DNA of 43,352 nucleotides from Chloroflexaceae bacterium (lineage in GTDB: Bacteria; Chloroflexota; Chloroflexia; Chloroflexales; Chloroflexaceae): assembly GCA_028282325.1 (NCBI GenBank), contig JANQID010000106.1, forward strand, positions 1 through 43,352, written 5' to 3'. The first letter of the stretch is position 1. Each line of letters begins with the position of its first letter. Shown here piece after piece: positions 32,186 through 40,095 of the stretch. The notes under the pieces were generated by a model that did not search any database, was not told the DNA's origin, and saw nothing but the letters and a program-made list of their open reading frames with translations. The position numbers and the translations under genes are program-made.

Positions 32186-33097
32186 ATGACAGACGACGCG
32201 TTCATTGTTCGATTCTGGGGAGCCCGCGGCAGCTATCCCGCTCCAGGACCATCTACCGTTCGTTATGGAGGCAATACAACGTGTGTTGAAGTTCAGGCGG
32301 GCAAGCACACGATCATTATCGATGCCGGAACGGGTATTATTAACCTGGGACATGACCTGTTGCGCCGTTCACAGCAGCAAGGCGGCAAACCGATAATTGC
32401 CACCATTCTGCTCTCCCACATGCACCATGATCATACCCAAGGGTTTCCGTATTTCACCCCGGCGTATATCGGCAGCAGCATATTGTACATTCTTGGACCT
32501 CGAACATTTGAACGAGACCTCGAAGAGGCGTTTGATCATGCGGTACTCCCGCCGAATTTCCCGGTCAGGTTGCACGAAATGCCTTCTTTCAAAATTGTGC
32601 GCAGCATGAGCGAGACCGAGGCTGTGATTCTAACACCCTATGAAAACCAGCCTTATATCTATAACCCATATCATGAGAAGGTAGCGTATAATTCTGAGAC
32701 CGTGCGCATATCAATACACAAAAGCTACGCGCATCCGCGAAATGGCGTGTATGTCTATCGCATCGAATGGCGTGGGAAATCTATGGTCTTTGCGAGTGAT
32801 ACGGAAGGCTACATTAACACGGATCGGCGACTGGTCAAATTCGCCAGCCAGACCGACCTGTTGATCCACGACGCGCAATATTCCGACGCGGACTATATTT
32901 CCAATCGGCAGGGATGGGGGCATAGCACGCCGCGTATGGCATGCGAAGTCGCGCGTCTGAGCGAAGCCAAACGCCTGGCGCTTTCTCACCACGAGCCGCG
33001 TTATGACGACGCAATGATCGCTGAACTCGAACGCGAGGCACAGCAACTCTTCCCAAACACTGTGGCTGCCTACGAGGGGTTAGAAATTGTCTTGTGA
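32186..33097 (+). CDS. Metallo-beta-lactamase-fold hydrolase
   Basis: A 303-residue protein with the MBL metal motif SHMHHDH (His78, His80, Asp82, His83), further candidate ligands in FASDTEG (the Asp bridging two metals) and a late His in LSHHEP. The N-terminus VRFWGARGSYPAPG followed by RYGGNTTCVEV is typical of the PhnP/cyclic-phosphodiesterase-like MBL branch acting on phosphodiesters, although the true substrate is unknown. GAAGAGGA lies about 7 nt before the ATG. It is downstream of pepA and converges on the large histidine kinase, with only 17 bp between stops. Confidence 0.9.
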   Translation: MTDDAFIVRFWGARGSYPAPGPSTVRYGGNTTCVEVQAGKHTIIIDAGTGIINLGHDLLRRSQQQGGKPIIATILLSHMHHDHTQGFPYFTPAYIGSSILYILGPRTFERDLEEAFDHAVLPPNFPVRLHEMPSFKIVRSMSETEAVILTPYENQPYIYNPYHEKVAYNSETVRISIHKSYAHPRNGVYVYRIEWRGKSMVFASDTEGYINTDRRLVKFASQTDLLIHDAQYSDADYISNRQGWGHSTPRMACEVARLSEAKRLALSHHEPRYDDAMIAELEREAQQLFPNTVAAYEGLEIVL

Positions 33098-33114
33098 TGC
33101 ACAGATGTTGGGGT

Positions 33115-36100
33115 CTATTCCGAAATCAGGGGCATCTCATCTTCAGGCATCTCAGCTATGGGCAATGTAAAGGAGAATGTGCTGCCCTTGCCGAGCTCGC
33201 TCTCAACCCAGATCTTCCCGCCATGGGCTTCAGCGACCAGCTTGCAAAATGTCAAACCCAGCCCGGTGCCGCCGCTGCGATGACCGCCGGCCTGGCCAAA
33301 CTTAGAGAAGATCTTTTCTTGATCCGCCGGGCTGATGCCGGCACCGGCGTCTTTGACGCCAATTGTTACATAGCGCTGCGGATAGGCTTTAAAAAATGCG
33401 GCTGCTTGATCGCCAACCATTCTCATCCTGGTCGGCTCGTCAGGCCGCAGCGGCGGCGGATTGCGTGCAAAAATCGTCACGCTACTGTCGCGAGGGCCAA
33501 ACTTCAGCGCGTTGTCGATCAAATTTTGCATTACCCGTAAGACAAGTTCGCTGTCAGCATACGCAAGCGCCAATCCAGGATCAACGTCGACAACAAGCTG
33601 GATGGATTTGCTCTGCGCCAGCGCATCTAAGTGACTGATCGCCCGCTGCACCAGGCGTGCAATGGGCTGCGGCGACAAGTTCAAGGGCATACGGCCGCCC
33701 TCAAGGCGACTGATATCGAGCAACATATTGACCATAGTCAGCAGATTCTGCGTGCTGGCGTAGGCGATGCTGAGAATCTCGCGCTGCAACGAACTTGTCT
33801 CCCCAGCCACCCCTTTAAAGATCATATCAATCGAGGTCATTATGCTGGTAAGCGGGCTGCGCAGATCATGCACAATCATACTTGTCAGATCCTGGCGCAA
33901 ACGCTCGGTCTCTTTTGCATCGGTAATATCGCGTAACACCAGCAACAGCGGAAGTTGCCGTTCATAGGACTCGCCGTCTGCGGCGCCATTAACCGAGTCT
34001 TTGCCGGCGACCCGCAAGGCCGTCCACTCAAGCGCCTGCAATTTAGCGTCGGTCTGGTTCAATTGACCCTGCGCGAGCGGACGACTCCCGCTGGCGATTT
34101 GTTCGAGACCAATTCGCAGATCGGCCCACTCCGCATCTTCATAGCGTTCGATCGTCGCCCAGCGATTAAGAAACTCGTTGAGCGAAAGTCCGATAGTAGC
34201 ACGTTTCGCCGCCTCAGCGTCATAATCTTCAGTCACGGCTCCGATCAACTCAAAGAAGGTGGCGTTAATCACTGCCACTTTGCCATCCGCAGCGATGAGC
34301 GCAATCCCCTCGTGAGTGGAAGCCATAATCGACGCTAGTTGATCGCGACCTTGACGAACCGCATCGAATAACCAGATGCTCTCAACCGCGACAGCGGCCA
34401 GATTGGCGAACAGGGCTAACGTTTCCAGATTACTCGCGGCAGGAAACCCATCGGCATAGCCGACGCACATCGCGCCGATCACGCGACGGGTGGCCCGAAG
34501 GGGAATGATAACCCACGCTGCACAACTCTCGCCGTCAAGGCTGGAGGTCTCGCGAAACCCTAGTCGACCGCTGTTCGTGGCCTCAAGCGCCAGATCAGCA
34601 GCTAGAGCCTGATCGGCATCATTAAGCTTGCCCACGCTGGAAATCCGCAGCAGCGAGCGCGGCGAAACAGCATCATCGCCATCGCCAACCATAGCGATGG
34701 CGGGCAACTGGTTGGCGGTAATCAAGGCCACAGCGCACCGCGCCGCAGTCATTTCAACCATACCACTGATTATCAATTCGAAGATCTGCGCCGGCGAGCG
34801 AAGCGTTGTATTGAGGGCGATGCTCAACCCGCTCAACGCCGTCATAATTTGCAAGTTGCGCTGTTGCTCGCTATACAGGTGGGCGTTTTCGATCGCAACC
34901 GCGGCCTGGTTGACAAAAATTTCTAAGATCTGCACCTGCTCCGGCGTCGGCGGTTTATTGTCTTCGGGGTGTGAAACGCCAACTACCCCTCTAATTGCGC
35001 CATCTTTATTCTGCATCACGCAAAAGAGCATATCGAGCGGATGCCACCCGCCCAGAACTCTCTCAGGCAAGGTGGCAATATATGCGGGGTGGACTTGTTC
35101 CCACAATCTTCGATATGCCGCATTGTTGTGATCGAGCAAATAGGTTGCCGAACCACGCCGAGTTTCGGGGCGCAGCAATGCCTGAAACGCTTTCAACGGC
35201 ATTGAGGTCGGCTCAATGTCGCGCATAATGTCAGCCGCGGGACCATAGACGATCATCTGGCGCAAATAGGGCTGCGTGGCGATTTGATCGTCGACCAGTG
35301 CGATGACTGCACTCTGGAAACCGACGCTCTTGCTCACTGCCTGTGTGATTAGCTGAAGGAGATCGTCAAGACGGCGCTCGGCGCGGAGTGCGTTGCTGAG
35401 ATCCAACAGGGTATGGAGTTGCGAGTTGTTGCGGTTGAGCTCCTGCGCCCGGCGAGTCAGCGCCTGGTCGATCTGGGCGAAGCGGCGAGCATTCTCAAGC
35501 GCGATCACCGCTTGATCAGCCACCGCTTCCAGCATACGCCGATCTTCATCGACAAATGGCGCGTTATTGCTCCGGTTCATCACCTCGATGACGCCGCGCA
35601 CGCCGCCAATATCACGCAGCGGCACAGCAAGCAGCGAGCGGGTGGTAAAGCCCGTATTCTGGTCGGTCGTCCCATCAAATCGCTCATCGCTGCTGGTATT
35701 GTTTACGATCTCCGATTGGCCGCTATCGACGACATATCCTGCGATGCCCGTTCCCAATGGCAAGCGCTCGCCAATAAGCTGGCTGCCCGTGGGGCCGCTC
35801 GCGTAGGTGAAAACCAACTCGTTCGTTTCTTCGTCGCGCAGCAGCAGCGAGCCCTCTTCGACGCCCAGCAGTTCCTGCACCTGCTGCATAATCAGTTGGG
35901 GAACACGTTCTGGATCGAGAGAGGAGGTAATCGTACGTCCGATCCGATTTAGCATCGTAAGTTGACGCGCCTGGCGTTCAACCTCGACGTAGAGCCGCGA
36001 ATTCTCGATCATCGTCGCGGCTTCATCGGCCAGAAATTGCAGCAATTCCACCTGGATCGGGCTAAATGTATGGCTGGGCTGCGTATGGAAGGCGTTTAGG

Positions 36101-36921
36101 GTGCCAATAACGCGATCACGCGATATGAGCGGCACGCCCAGCCACGCGTATGGCTGGGCGGAGCCTTTGAAAAGCAGCGGGGGAATGCCGCGCAACTCGC
36201 ACTCGCTGACATAATTGTCGGTATAAATTGTCGTGCGATTTGCGATGACGGCGCCGCTCAATCCGGCGTCGGCACGCCAGAAGTGATGCATATCAGAACG
36301 TCGCCCTTTGTCGGCGAAGTATACTAACTCCAACCATTCGTTTTCCTCGTCACACAGCACAACCATAAACGAGGCGGGTTCGAGCCAGTCATACGTAATC
36401 TGGTAAATGTGATCGAGGAGTTCATCGAGTTCGATAACGCCGCGCAACTGGTTGAGCGCCGCGACAAACGCGCGCCGCTGCTCTATCGATGCACCATAGA
36501 TGCGTTGAACGAGGATCGCGCTGATCGGGCCAAGAACCGCGGCTAGACTGGTCAGGCCATAGATTTGCCGTTCGTTCCAATCGCACGGCGTAATGCACAG
36601 CCAACCTTGCAACTCGCCACCCGGACATAGCGGCACGTAGCCCGGCCCGCCCTCGGTGGAAGTGACAACTTCGCCCATACGCAGGCGACGAATATCTGCT
36701 GGAGCAGGCATATGGGCGGGAGTATCGCCCTTGCCGCATAAGCAACGCGGACGTCCGCCCATCTCCCATATGAGTTCGGCCTCGGAATTGGGAACAATGG
36801 CATCAAGAGCCAGCGTATACCGTCGATGTAAATCCGGCAATGCGTTTGCCTGAGCTACTTCGATAGTCAACGCTAGCCAGTTCTGGGCGAGGTCAAGCGT
36901 GTCGAGAGGCGAACGGCTCAT
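33115..36921 (-). CDS. Multi-GAF sensor histidine kinase
   Basis: A 1268-residue soluble sensor kinase. Successive GAF-type domains occupy about 1-140 (divergent), 165-320, 340-495, 520-690 and 715-870. A PAS-like segment follows (about 885-1000), then the kinase core: phospho-acceptor His1018 in [12 protein letters not shown] box NLIDNALKF (about 1137), and the G boxes ending GTGLGLTF (about 1220). Domains near 340-495 and elsewhere keep the GAF pattern [17 protein letters not shown]. No membrane span is found, so it senses cytoplasmic small molecules or binds a chromophore. No Cys sits in an obvious phytochrome motif. No response regulator adjoins it; the only regulator in the window has a degenerate receiver. 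The ribosome site is weak, while a promoter is about 95 nt upstream. Confidence 0.93.
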   Translation of the reverse strand: MSRSPLDTLDLAQNWLALTIEVAQANALPDLHRRYTLALDAIVPNSEAELIWEMGGRPRCLCGKGDTPAHMPAPADIRRLRMGEVVTSTEGGPGYVPLCPGGELQGWLCITPCDWNERQIYGLTSLAAVLGPISAILVQRIYGASIEQRRAFVAALNQLRGVIELDELLDHIYQITYDWLEPASFMVVLCDEENEWLELVYFADKGRRSDMHHFWRADAGLSGAVIANRTTIYTDNYVSECELRGIPPLLFKGSAQPYAWLGVPLISRDRVIGTLNAFHTQPSHTFSPIQVELLQFLADEAATMIENSRLYVEVERQARQLTMLNRIGRTITSSLDPERVPQLIMQQVQELLGVEEGSLLLRDEETNELVFTYASGPTGSQLIGERLPLGTGIAGYVVDSGQSEIVNNTSSDERFDGTTDQNTGFTTRSLLAVPLRDIGGVRGVIEVMNRSNNAPFVDEDRRMLEAVADQAVIALENARRFAQIDQALTRRAQELNRNNSQLHTLLDLSNALRAERRLDDLLQLITQAVSKSVGFQSAVIALVDDQIATQPYLRQMIVYGPAADIMRDIEPTSMPLKAFQALLRPETRRGSATYLLDHNNAAYRRLWEQVHPAYIATLPERVLGGWHPLDMLFCVMQNKDGAIRGVVGVSHPEDNKPPTPEQVQILEIFVNQAAVAIENAHLYSEQQRNLQIMTALSGLSIALNTTLRSPAQIFELIISGMVEMTAARCAVALITANQLPAIAMVGDGDDAVSPRSLLRISSVGKLNDADQALAADLALEATNSGRLGFRETSSLDGESCAAWVIIPLRATRRVIGAMCVGYADGFPAASNLETLALFANLAAVAVESIWLFDAVRQGRDQLASIMASTHEGIALIAADGKVAVINATFFELIGAVTEDYDAEAAKRATIGLSLNEFLNRWATIERYEDAEWADLRIGLEQIASGSRPLAQGQLNQTDAKLQALEWTALRVAGKDSVNGAADGESYERQLPLLLVLRDITDAKETERLRQDLTSMIVHDLRSPLTSIMTSIDMIFKGVAGETSSLQREILSIAYASTQNLLTMVNMLLDISRLEGGRMPLNLSPQPIARLVQRAISHLDALAQSKSIQLVVDVDPGLALAYADSELVLRVMQNLIDNALKFGPRDSSVTIFARNPPPLRPDEPTRMRMVGDQAAAFFKAYPQRYVTIGVKDAGAGISPADQEKIFSKFGQAGGHRSGGTGLGLTFCKLVAEAHGGKIWVESELGKGSTFSFTLPIAEMPEDEMPLISE

Positions 36922-37013
36922 AGGGCGCTAATCATCACATACAGTGATATTACATATGGGTTTAGTCAATGGGTCGTTTACGGACTCTCGCTAGTTCAGC
37001 ATGGCCAGATTGT

Positions 37014-37042
37014 ATCATAGCAGATCGAAAGCGGTTTGACAA
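37014..37042 (-). promoter_or_regulatory. Candidate promoter of the multi-GAF kinase
   Basis: Minus-strand TTGTCA (37037-37042), 17 bp, TATGAT (37014-37019) with an extended TGC. The leader would be about 85 nt. Confidence 0.55.
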
Positions 37043-37319
37043 TTTATTAACTTTATTCCTCAGGCCATAGCAAAGCCATTTAGACGCCCGATCACGGTTA
37101 GACCAGCCGCGCCTGCCGGATTGTCGCCCGATCAGCAACGATTCCAGACATTGAAAATAAGGCCGGATAAGAAAGCAAAGGCGAGCGTCATTCGCGTACT
37201 GAAAGGCGAAGCAGCCATATTCAGGCTTCCAGTTCAAATATGACCAGACACAGCAAACATAACATACTACTGCATGGCATAATAACAGTTTGTTTATCGC
37301 GCTGTCGGCCAGGCGTAGT

Positions 37320-37349
37320 TTGACTTGGCCATACTTCCGCTGGTATAAT
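37320..37349 (+). promoter_or_regulatory. Promoter of the small membrane protein gene
   Basis: TTGACT (37320-37325), 18 bp, TATAAT (37344-37349) with an upstream TGG that gives the extended -10. The predicted start near 37356 gives a leader of about 42 nt. Confidence 0.8.
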
Positions 37350-37397
37350 CGCCGTCATTCCGCTGATCGCATCTGGAAGCCTGGAGCGTGTATTTTT

Positions 37398-37892
37398 ATG
37401 ACCAACCCTTTCGACCCGAACTACCTCACAACCGCCAGCGTGATGTTTGGCCCTCTTGCCTGGGTATTTTTCCTCCTCCAGATCGGCGCAACAGCGGCAG
37501 GCGCGTATTTTGCATTCCTTCGACAAGACAATAACGCATTCCGGCGCGGCGAATTTAGTCGGCTGGGGAATGTGCTGATGATCATTGGCGGCATTGGCAC
37601 GCTGCTAGGCATCCTGCGAATGAGTGATGTTCCTCTCTTGAATCAGCGCTTCTGGTTTTATGTTCTTCTGGTTGTCGAGTTAGGATTGGCCGGGTATATC
37701 TTCTATTACGCGCGGTATGTCTACCCGACGCTGCGCGCGCAAAGTTTCACCGCCCGCGGCAAAGCTCGGCGCGCCGTTCCATCGGATAGCGCCGGCGCCA
37801 GTGATAGTTCAGCCGCCAATGAGCTGGAACGGGCTGTTCCTGTCACCCGACGTCGCGGCGCGCGACGCGATCGCAAACGCAAGAATCGGTAA
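37398..37892 (+). CDS. Small membrane protein with basic C-terminus, unknown
   Basis: A 164-residue product with three hydrophobic segments (about 17-38, 56-75 and 86-106: MFGPLAWVFFLLQIGATAAGA, VLMIIGGIGTLLGIL, WFYVLLVVELGLAGYIFYYA). A soluble tail ends in a strongly basic run (RRRGARRDRKRKNR), perhaps for contact with nucleic acid or membrane phosphates. The ATG at 37398 is chosen because the start must lie downstream of the TATAAT at 37344; the frame is open further upstream. GGAG lies about 11 nt before it. The gene converges on aat with a 28-bp gap. No family is recognised. Confidence 0.75.
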   Translation: MTNPFDPNYLTTASVMFGPLAWVFFLLQIGATAAGAYFAFLRQDNNAFRRGEFSRLGNVLMIIGGIGTLLGILRMSDVPLLNQRFWFYVLLVVELGLAGYIFYYARYVYPTLRAQSFTARGKARRAVPSDSAGASDSSAANELERAVPVTRRRGARRDRKRKNR

Positions 37893-37920
37893 TCATCAAG
37901 AAGCGAATAGCGACGGTAGC

Positions 37921-38505
37921 TCAGAAGATGGCTGACGCGTTCAGCGCTTCAGCCAGCAGCGCTTTGTAGCGGGCCCGCGGTATCTCGACGGCGCCGAATT
38001 GCAGCAGGTGGTCGCTGCCGAGGAATTGGGTGTCGAGGAGTCGAAAACCGCTGCGCCGCAGCCGATCGACCAGATGAACGAGAGCTACTTTGCTGGCGTC
38101 GCGTTCGCGGCTGAACATGCTTTCGCCGGCGAACAGGCCCCGAATGGCCACGCCGTACAGTCCCCCCGCCAGTTGCCCATCGCGCCAGCACTCGACGCTG
38201 TGGGCGATCCCCAGGCGATGCAGTTCGGCATAGGCTTCGATGATCTGAGGCGAAATCCAGGTTGAGTCGCGATCGGGCGCGGGGGCGGCGCAAGCTTCAA
38301 CGACTGCGCGGAACGCATAGTCGAACCGCGCGTCAAAGCGTCCGCCGCGCACCGTGCGGGCCAACCGGCGCGGCACATGAAATGCGTCGAGCGGAATGAT
38401 CGCGCGTGGGCTGGGATCGTACCAGCTGATCGCGCCGGTATCATCGGCCATTGGAAAAACGCCCTGGGCGTAGGCCGCAATGAGGAGATCGGGAGTCAGT
38501 TTCAT
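37921..38505 (-). CDS. aat: Leucyl/phenylalanyl-tRNA--protein transferase
   Basis: It transfers Leu or Phe from charged tRNA to proteins with N-terminal Arg or Lys, creating bacterial N-degrons for ClpAP/ClpS-type turnover. The 194-residue product has the family core: GVFPMADDTGAISWYDPSPRAIIPL, RRLARTVR, GQLAGGLYGVAIRGLFAGESMFSRE, and DTQFLGSDHLLQFGAVEIPR. The ATG at 38505 matches the family N-terminus (MKLTPDLLIAAYAQG); the long upstream extension in frame overlaps another gene and is not real. It is the last gene of the purL operon, 14 bp after the membrane-protein gene. The ribosome site is weak, consistent with coupling. Confidence 0.95.
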   Translation of the reverse strand: MKLTPDLLIAAYAQGVFPMADDTGAISWYDPSPRAIIPLDAFHVPRRLARTVRGGRFDARFDYAFRAVVEACAAPAPDRDSTWISPQIIEAYAELHRLGIAHSVECWRDGQLAGGLYGVAIRGLFAGESMFSRERDASKVALVHLVDRLRRSGFRLLDTQFLGSDHLLQFGAVEIPRARYKALLAEALNASAIF

Positions 38506-38519
38506 CGCCGCGCCACGCT

Positions 38520-39233
38520 TCAAATCACGCCGCTTCGATTCATCCGGCGCAGGCCGCTGATCACGATATGCACGCCCCAGAGCAATAGCGCCAGAGCGCT
38601 GAGCGCCCCGATCTGGAGCGCCCAGGTGCGCCCGTCGAGCATCAGCACAATCCAGAGCGGCGCGCCGAGCAGACCGCGCACGAGCAGTAGGATCAGGAAT
38701 GTCGCTGGCAGCAGCGTCATCAGCAGGCTGGGCCAGGCATAATGGCGGACGGCCAGCAGCGCATAGAGCAGCGCCAGCGAGACCAGCGCCGCAATCAGCG
38801 CCGTGAGCAAGGCGTTTGAGACGCCAAACGGCAAACCGGCGACCCGATAGCTCCAGGTCTGCGTGCGCAGCCCTAGACCTTCCACCAGCATATGGTAAAT
38901 GAGAAACGCCGCGTACGTCAGCGCGCCGGTGATGTAGCCGGGAAACCACCAGTGCGTCTGGTAGAGCGCCAGCGTCAGGAGGGCCGGGAGAGCATAGAGC
39001 CACGTCGATGCGATCAACACAAACCAGGTGAGCGGTTGACCCATAAACGTCGCCGCTACGCTCAGATCGGCGCGATAGCTGATGCCATATAACCACGACC
39101 ACAACGGAATCGTCAATGCGCCCAGATGCCCCGAAAGCAAGGCGATCATAAAGATCGGCGATTGAAACCGCCGCCATGCATACGCCGCCAGCCCGTAACA
39201 CACGATCGCCAGCAGAATTGACGCTATTTCCAT
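38520..39233 (-). CDS. Polytopic membrane protein, unknown function
   Basis: A 237-residue highly hydrophobic product with about seven membrane spans (MEIASILLAIVCYGLAAYAW at the start, then WFVLIASTWLYALPALLTLAL, YITGALTYAAFLIYHMLV, ALLTALIAALVSLALLYALL, LLMTLLPATFLILLLVRGL and the last near 205-225), and a basic C-terminal tail. No domain is recognised. The ATG at 39233 follows a G-rich GGGGTGG stretch; a GTG at 39239 is the alternative. It sits between the DUF1444 gene (28-bp gap) and aat (14-bp gap), so it is part of the purL operon. GC-rich codon use matches its operon partners. Confidence 0.8.
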   Translation of the reverse strand: MEIASILLAIVCYGLAAYAWRRFQSPIFMIALLSGHLGALTIPLWSWLYGISYRADLSVAATFMGQPLTWFVLIASTWLYALPALLTLALYQTHWWFPGYITGALTYAAFLIYHMLVEGLGLRTQTWSYRVAGLPFGVSNALLTALIAALVSLALLYALLAVRHYAWPSLLMTLLPATFLILLLVRGLLGAPLWIVLMLDGRTWALQIGALSALALLLWGVHIVISGLRRMNRSGVI

Positions 39234-39261
39234 GCCCACCCCGGCAATGCCCGGTTCGTCA

Positions 39262-40095
39262 TCAATCCCATTCGTACGCGCGAACTTCGCCGTTGCTCAA
39301 CGTGAACAACTGATCGGTTAGCCCGTGTTCATGCTGCACCGAGTCAAGCTGGATCTGGCGGGCCATATTGGCCAGCACCGTGCGGTCGATGTCGCTGAAC
39401 GCGATGAGAAAATCGCGGTTCGGCACGGCGATCACGATGCTGCCCGGCAATTGAGCGCGCCATCGGTCGAGTATCTCTGGAATGAGCAGCCGCGCGGCGT
39501 CGAAACCATCTTGCGTGTTGAAGATGAACAAACGCTGATCGCCGCTGCCGGCCACCGTGTATTCGCTTGTTTCCAGGGTACGACGTCGCAAGTTCGCCAG
39601 CGCCTGCTCGTGGAGTTCGTGTTCGCCGATGCCCCACACCGTCAGGTGTTCTTCGTTGACGAACGCGACGCTCTCCGGCTCTTTGATCACATAGGTGATG
39701 ATCAGATCGGCCAAAAACGGACGATAGACCGGCATCGGCATATCGCCTTCATACATCGTGTTCAGCAGCGTGATCGGCTTGAGCATCGGCAGCAGGCGAT
39801 CACGCAACTCGGCGAAGGTGCGGGGCGAGCGCGACGCTTTCAGGTGCTGAAGCGACTCGATTGCGACGGCGATGATCGCATCGATCTGGTCGGGATACTG
39901 GCGATAGGCGGCATAGAATTTCGCCAGGTTGACTTTCAGATCGGTCGTGCCTACCCGCACGGTCAATGCCAGGCCCATACGCCCAAGCACGTCGATTGCG
40001 TCGAGGTCCTCGATCTGGCTTTCGACCGTCGCGCCAAACTCTTCATCGTCGAGGAGGTTGCTGTCGCGGATCTGCCGATCCTCGCGCATACTCAT
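39262..40095 (-). CDS. DUF1444 (YtpQ-like) protein
   Basis: A 277-residue soluble protein of the DUF1444 family, represented by B. subtilis YtpQ, whose function is not known. Recognisable blocks are LIITYVIKEPESVAFVNEE, a HEQALANLRRR helix, FNTQDGFDAARLLIPEIL, and IVIAVPNRDFLIAFSD. The ATG at 40095 overlaps the purL stop in an ATGA, indicating translational coupling; the longer frame that starts inside purL is not used. It has an acidic N-terminal stretch with no signal peptide. The stable pairing with purL is contextual only and does not imply a purine function. Confidence 0.88.
   Translation of the reverse strand: MSMREDRQIRDSNLLDDEEFGATVESQIEDLDAIDVLGRMGLALTVRVGTTDLKVNLAKFYAAYRQYPDQIDAIIAVAIESLQHLKASRSPRTFAELRDRLLPMLKPITLLNTMYEGDMPMPVYRPFLADLIITYVIKEPESVAFVNEEHLTVWGIGEHELHEQALANLRRRTLETSEYTVAGSGDQRLFIFNTQDGFDAARLLIPEILDRWRAQLPGSIVIAVPNRDFLIAFSDIDRTVLANMARQIQLDSVQHEHGLTDQLFTLSNGEVRAYEWD

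Larger units (their letters stand above)
36922..37397. other. Divergent promoter region between the kinase and the small membrane gene
   Basis: About 475 bp with no supported gene. It contains the kinase promoter (37014-37042) and the promoter of the 37398 gene (37320-37349). Short frames here lack ribosome sites. Confidence 0.55.

Noticed and set aside
36962-37237. Frame of about 90 codons on the minus strand upstream of the kinase
   Set aside because: It overlaps the kinase promoter, has no ribosome site and no similarity.
37921-39201. Single long minus-strand frame continuing from aat through the membrane-protein gene
   Set aside because: Only the last 194 codons resemble Aat. The upstream part overlaps the membrane-protein gene in another frame, so no fusion is implied.
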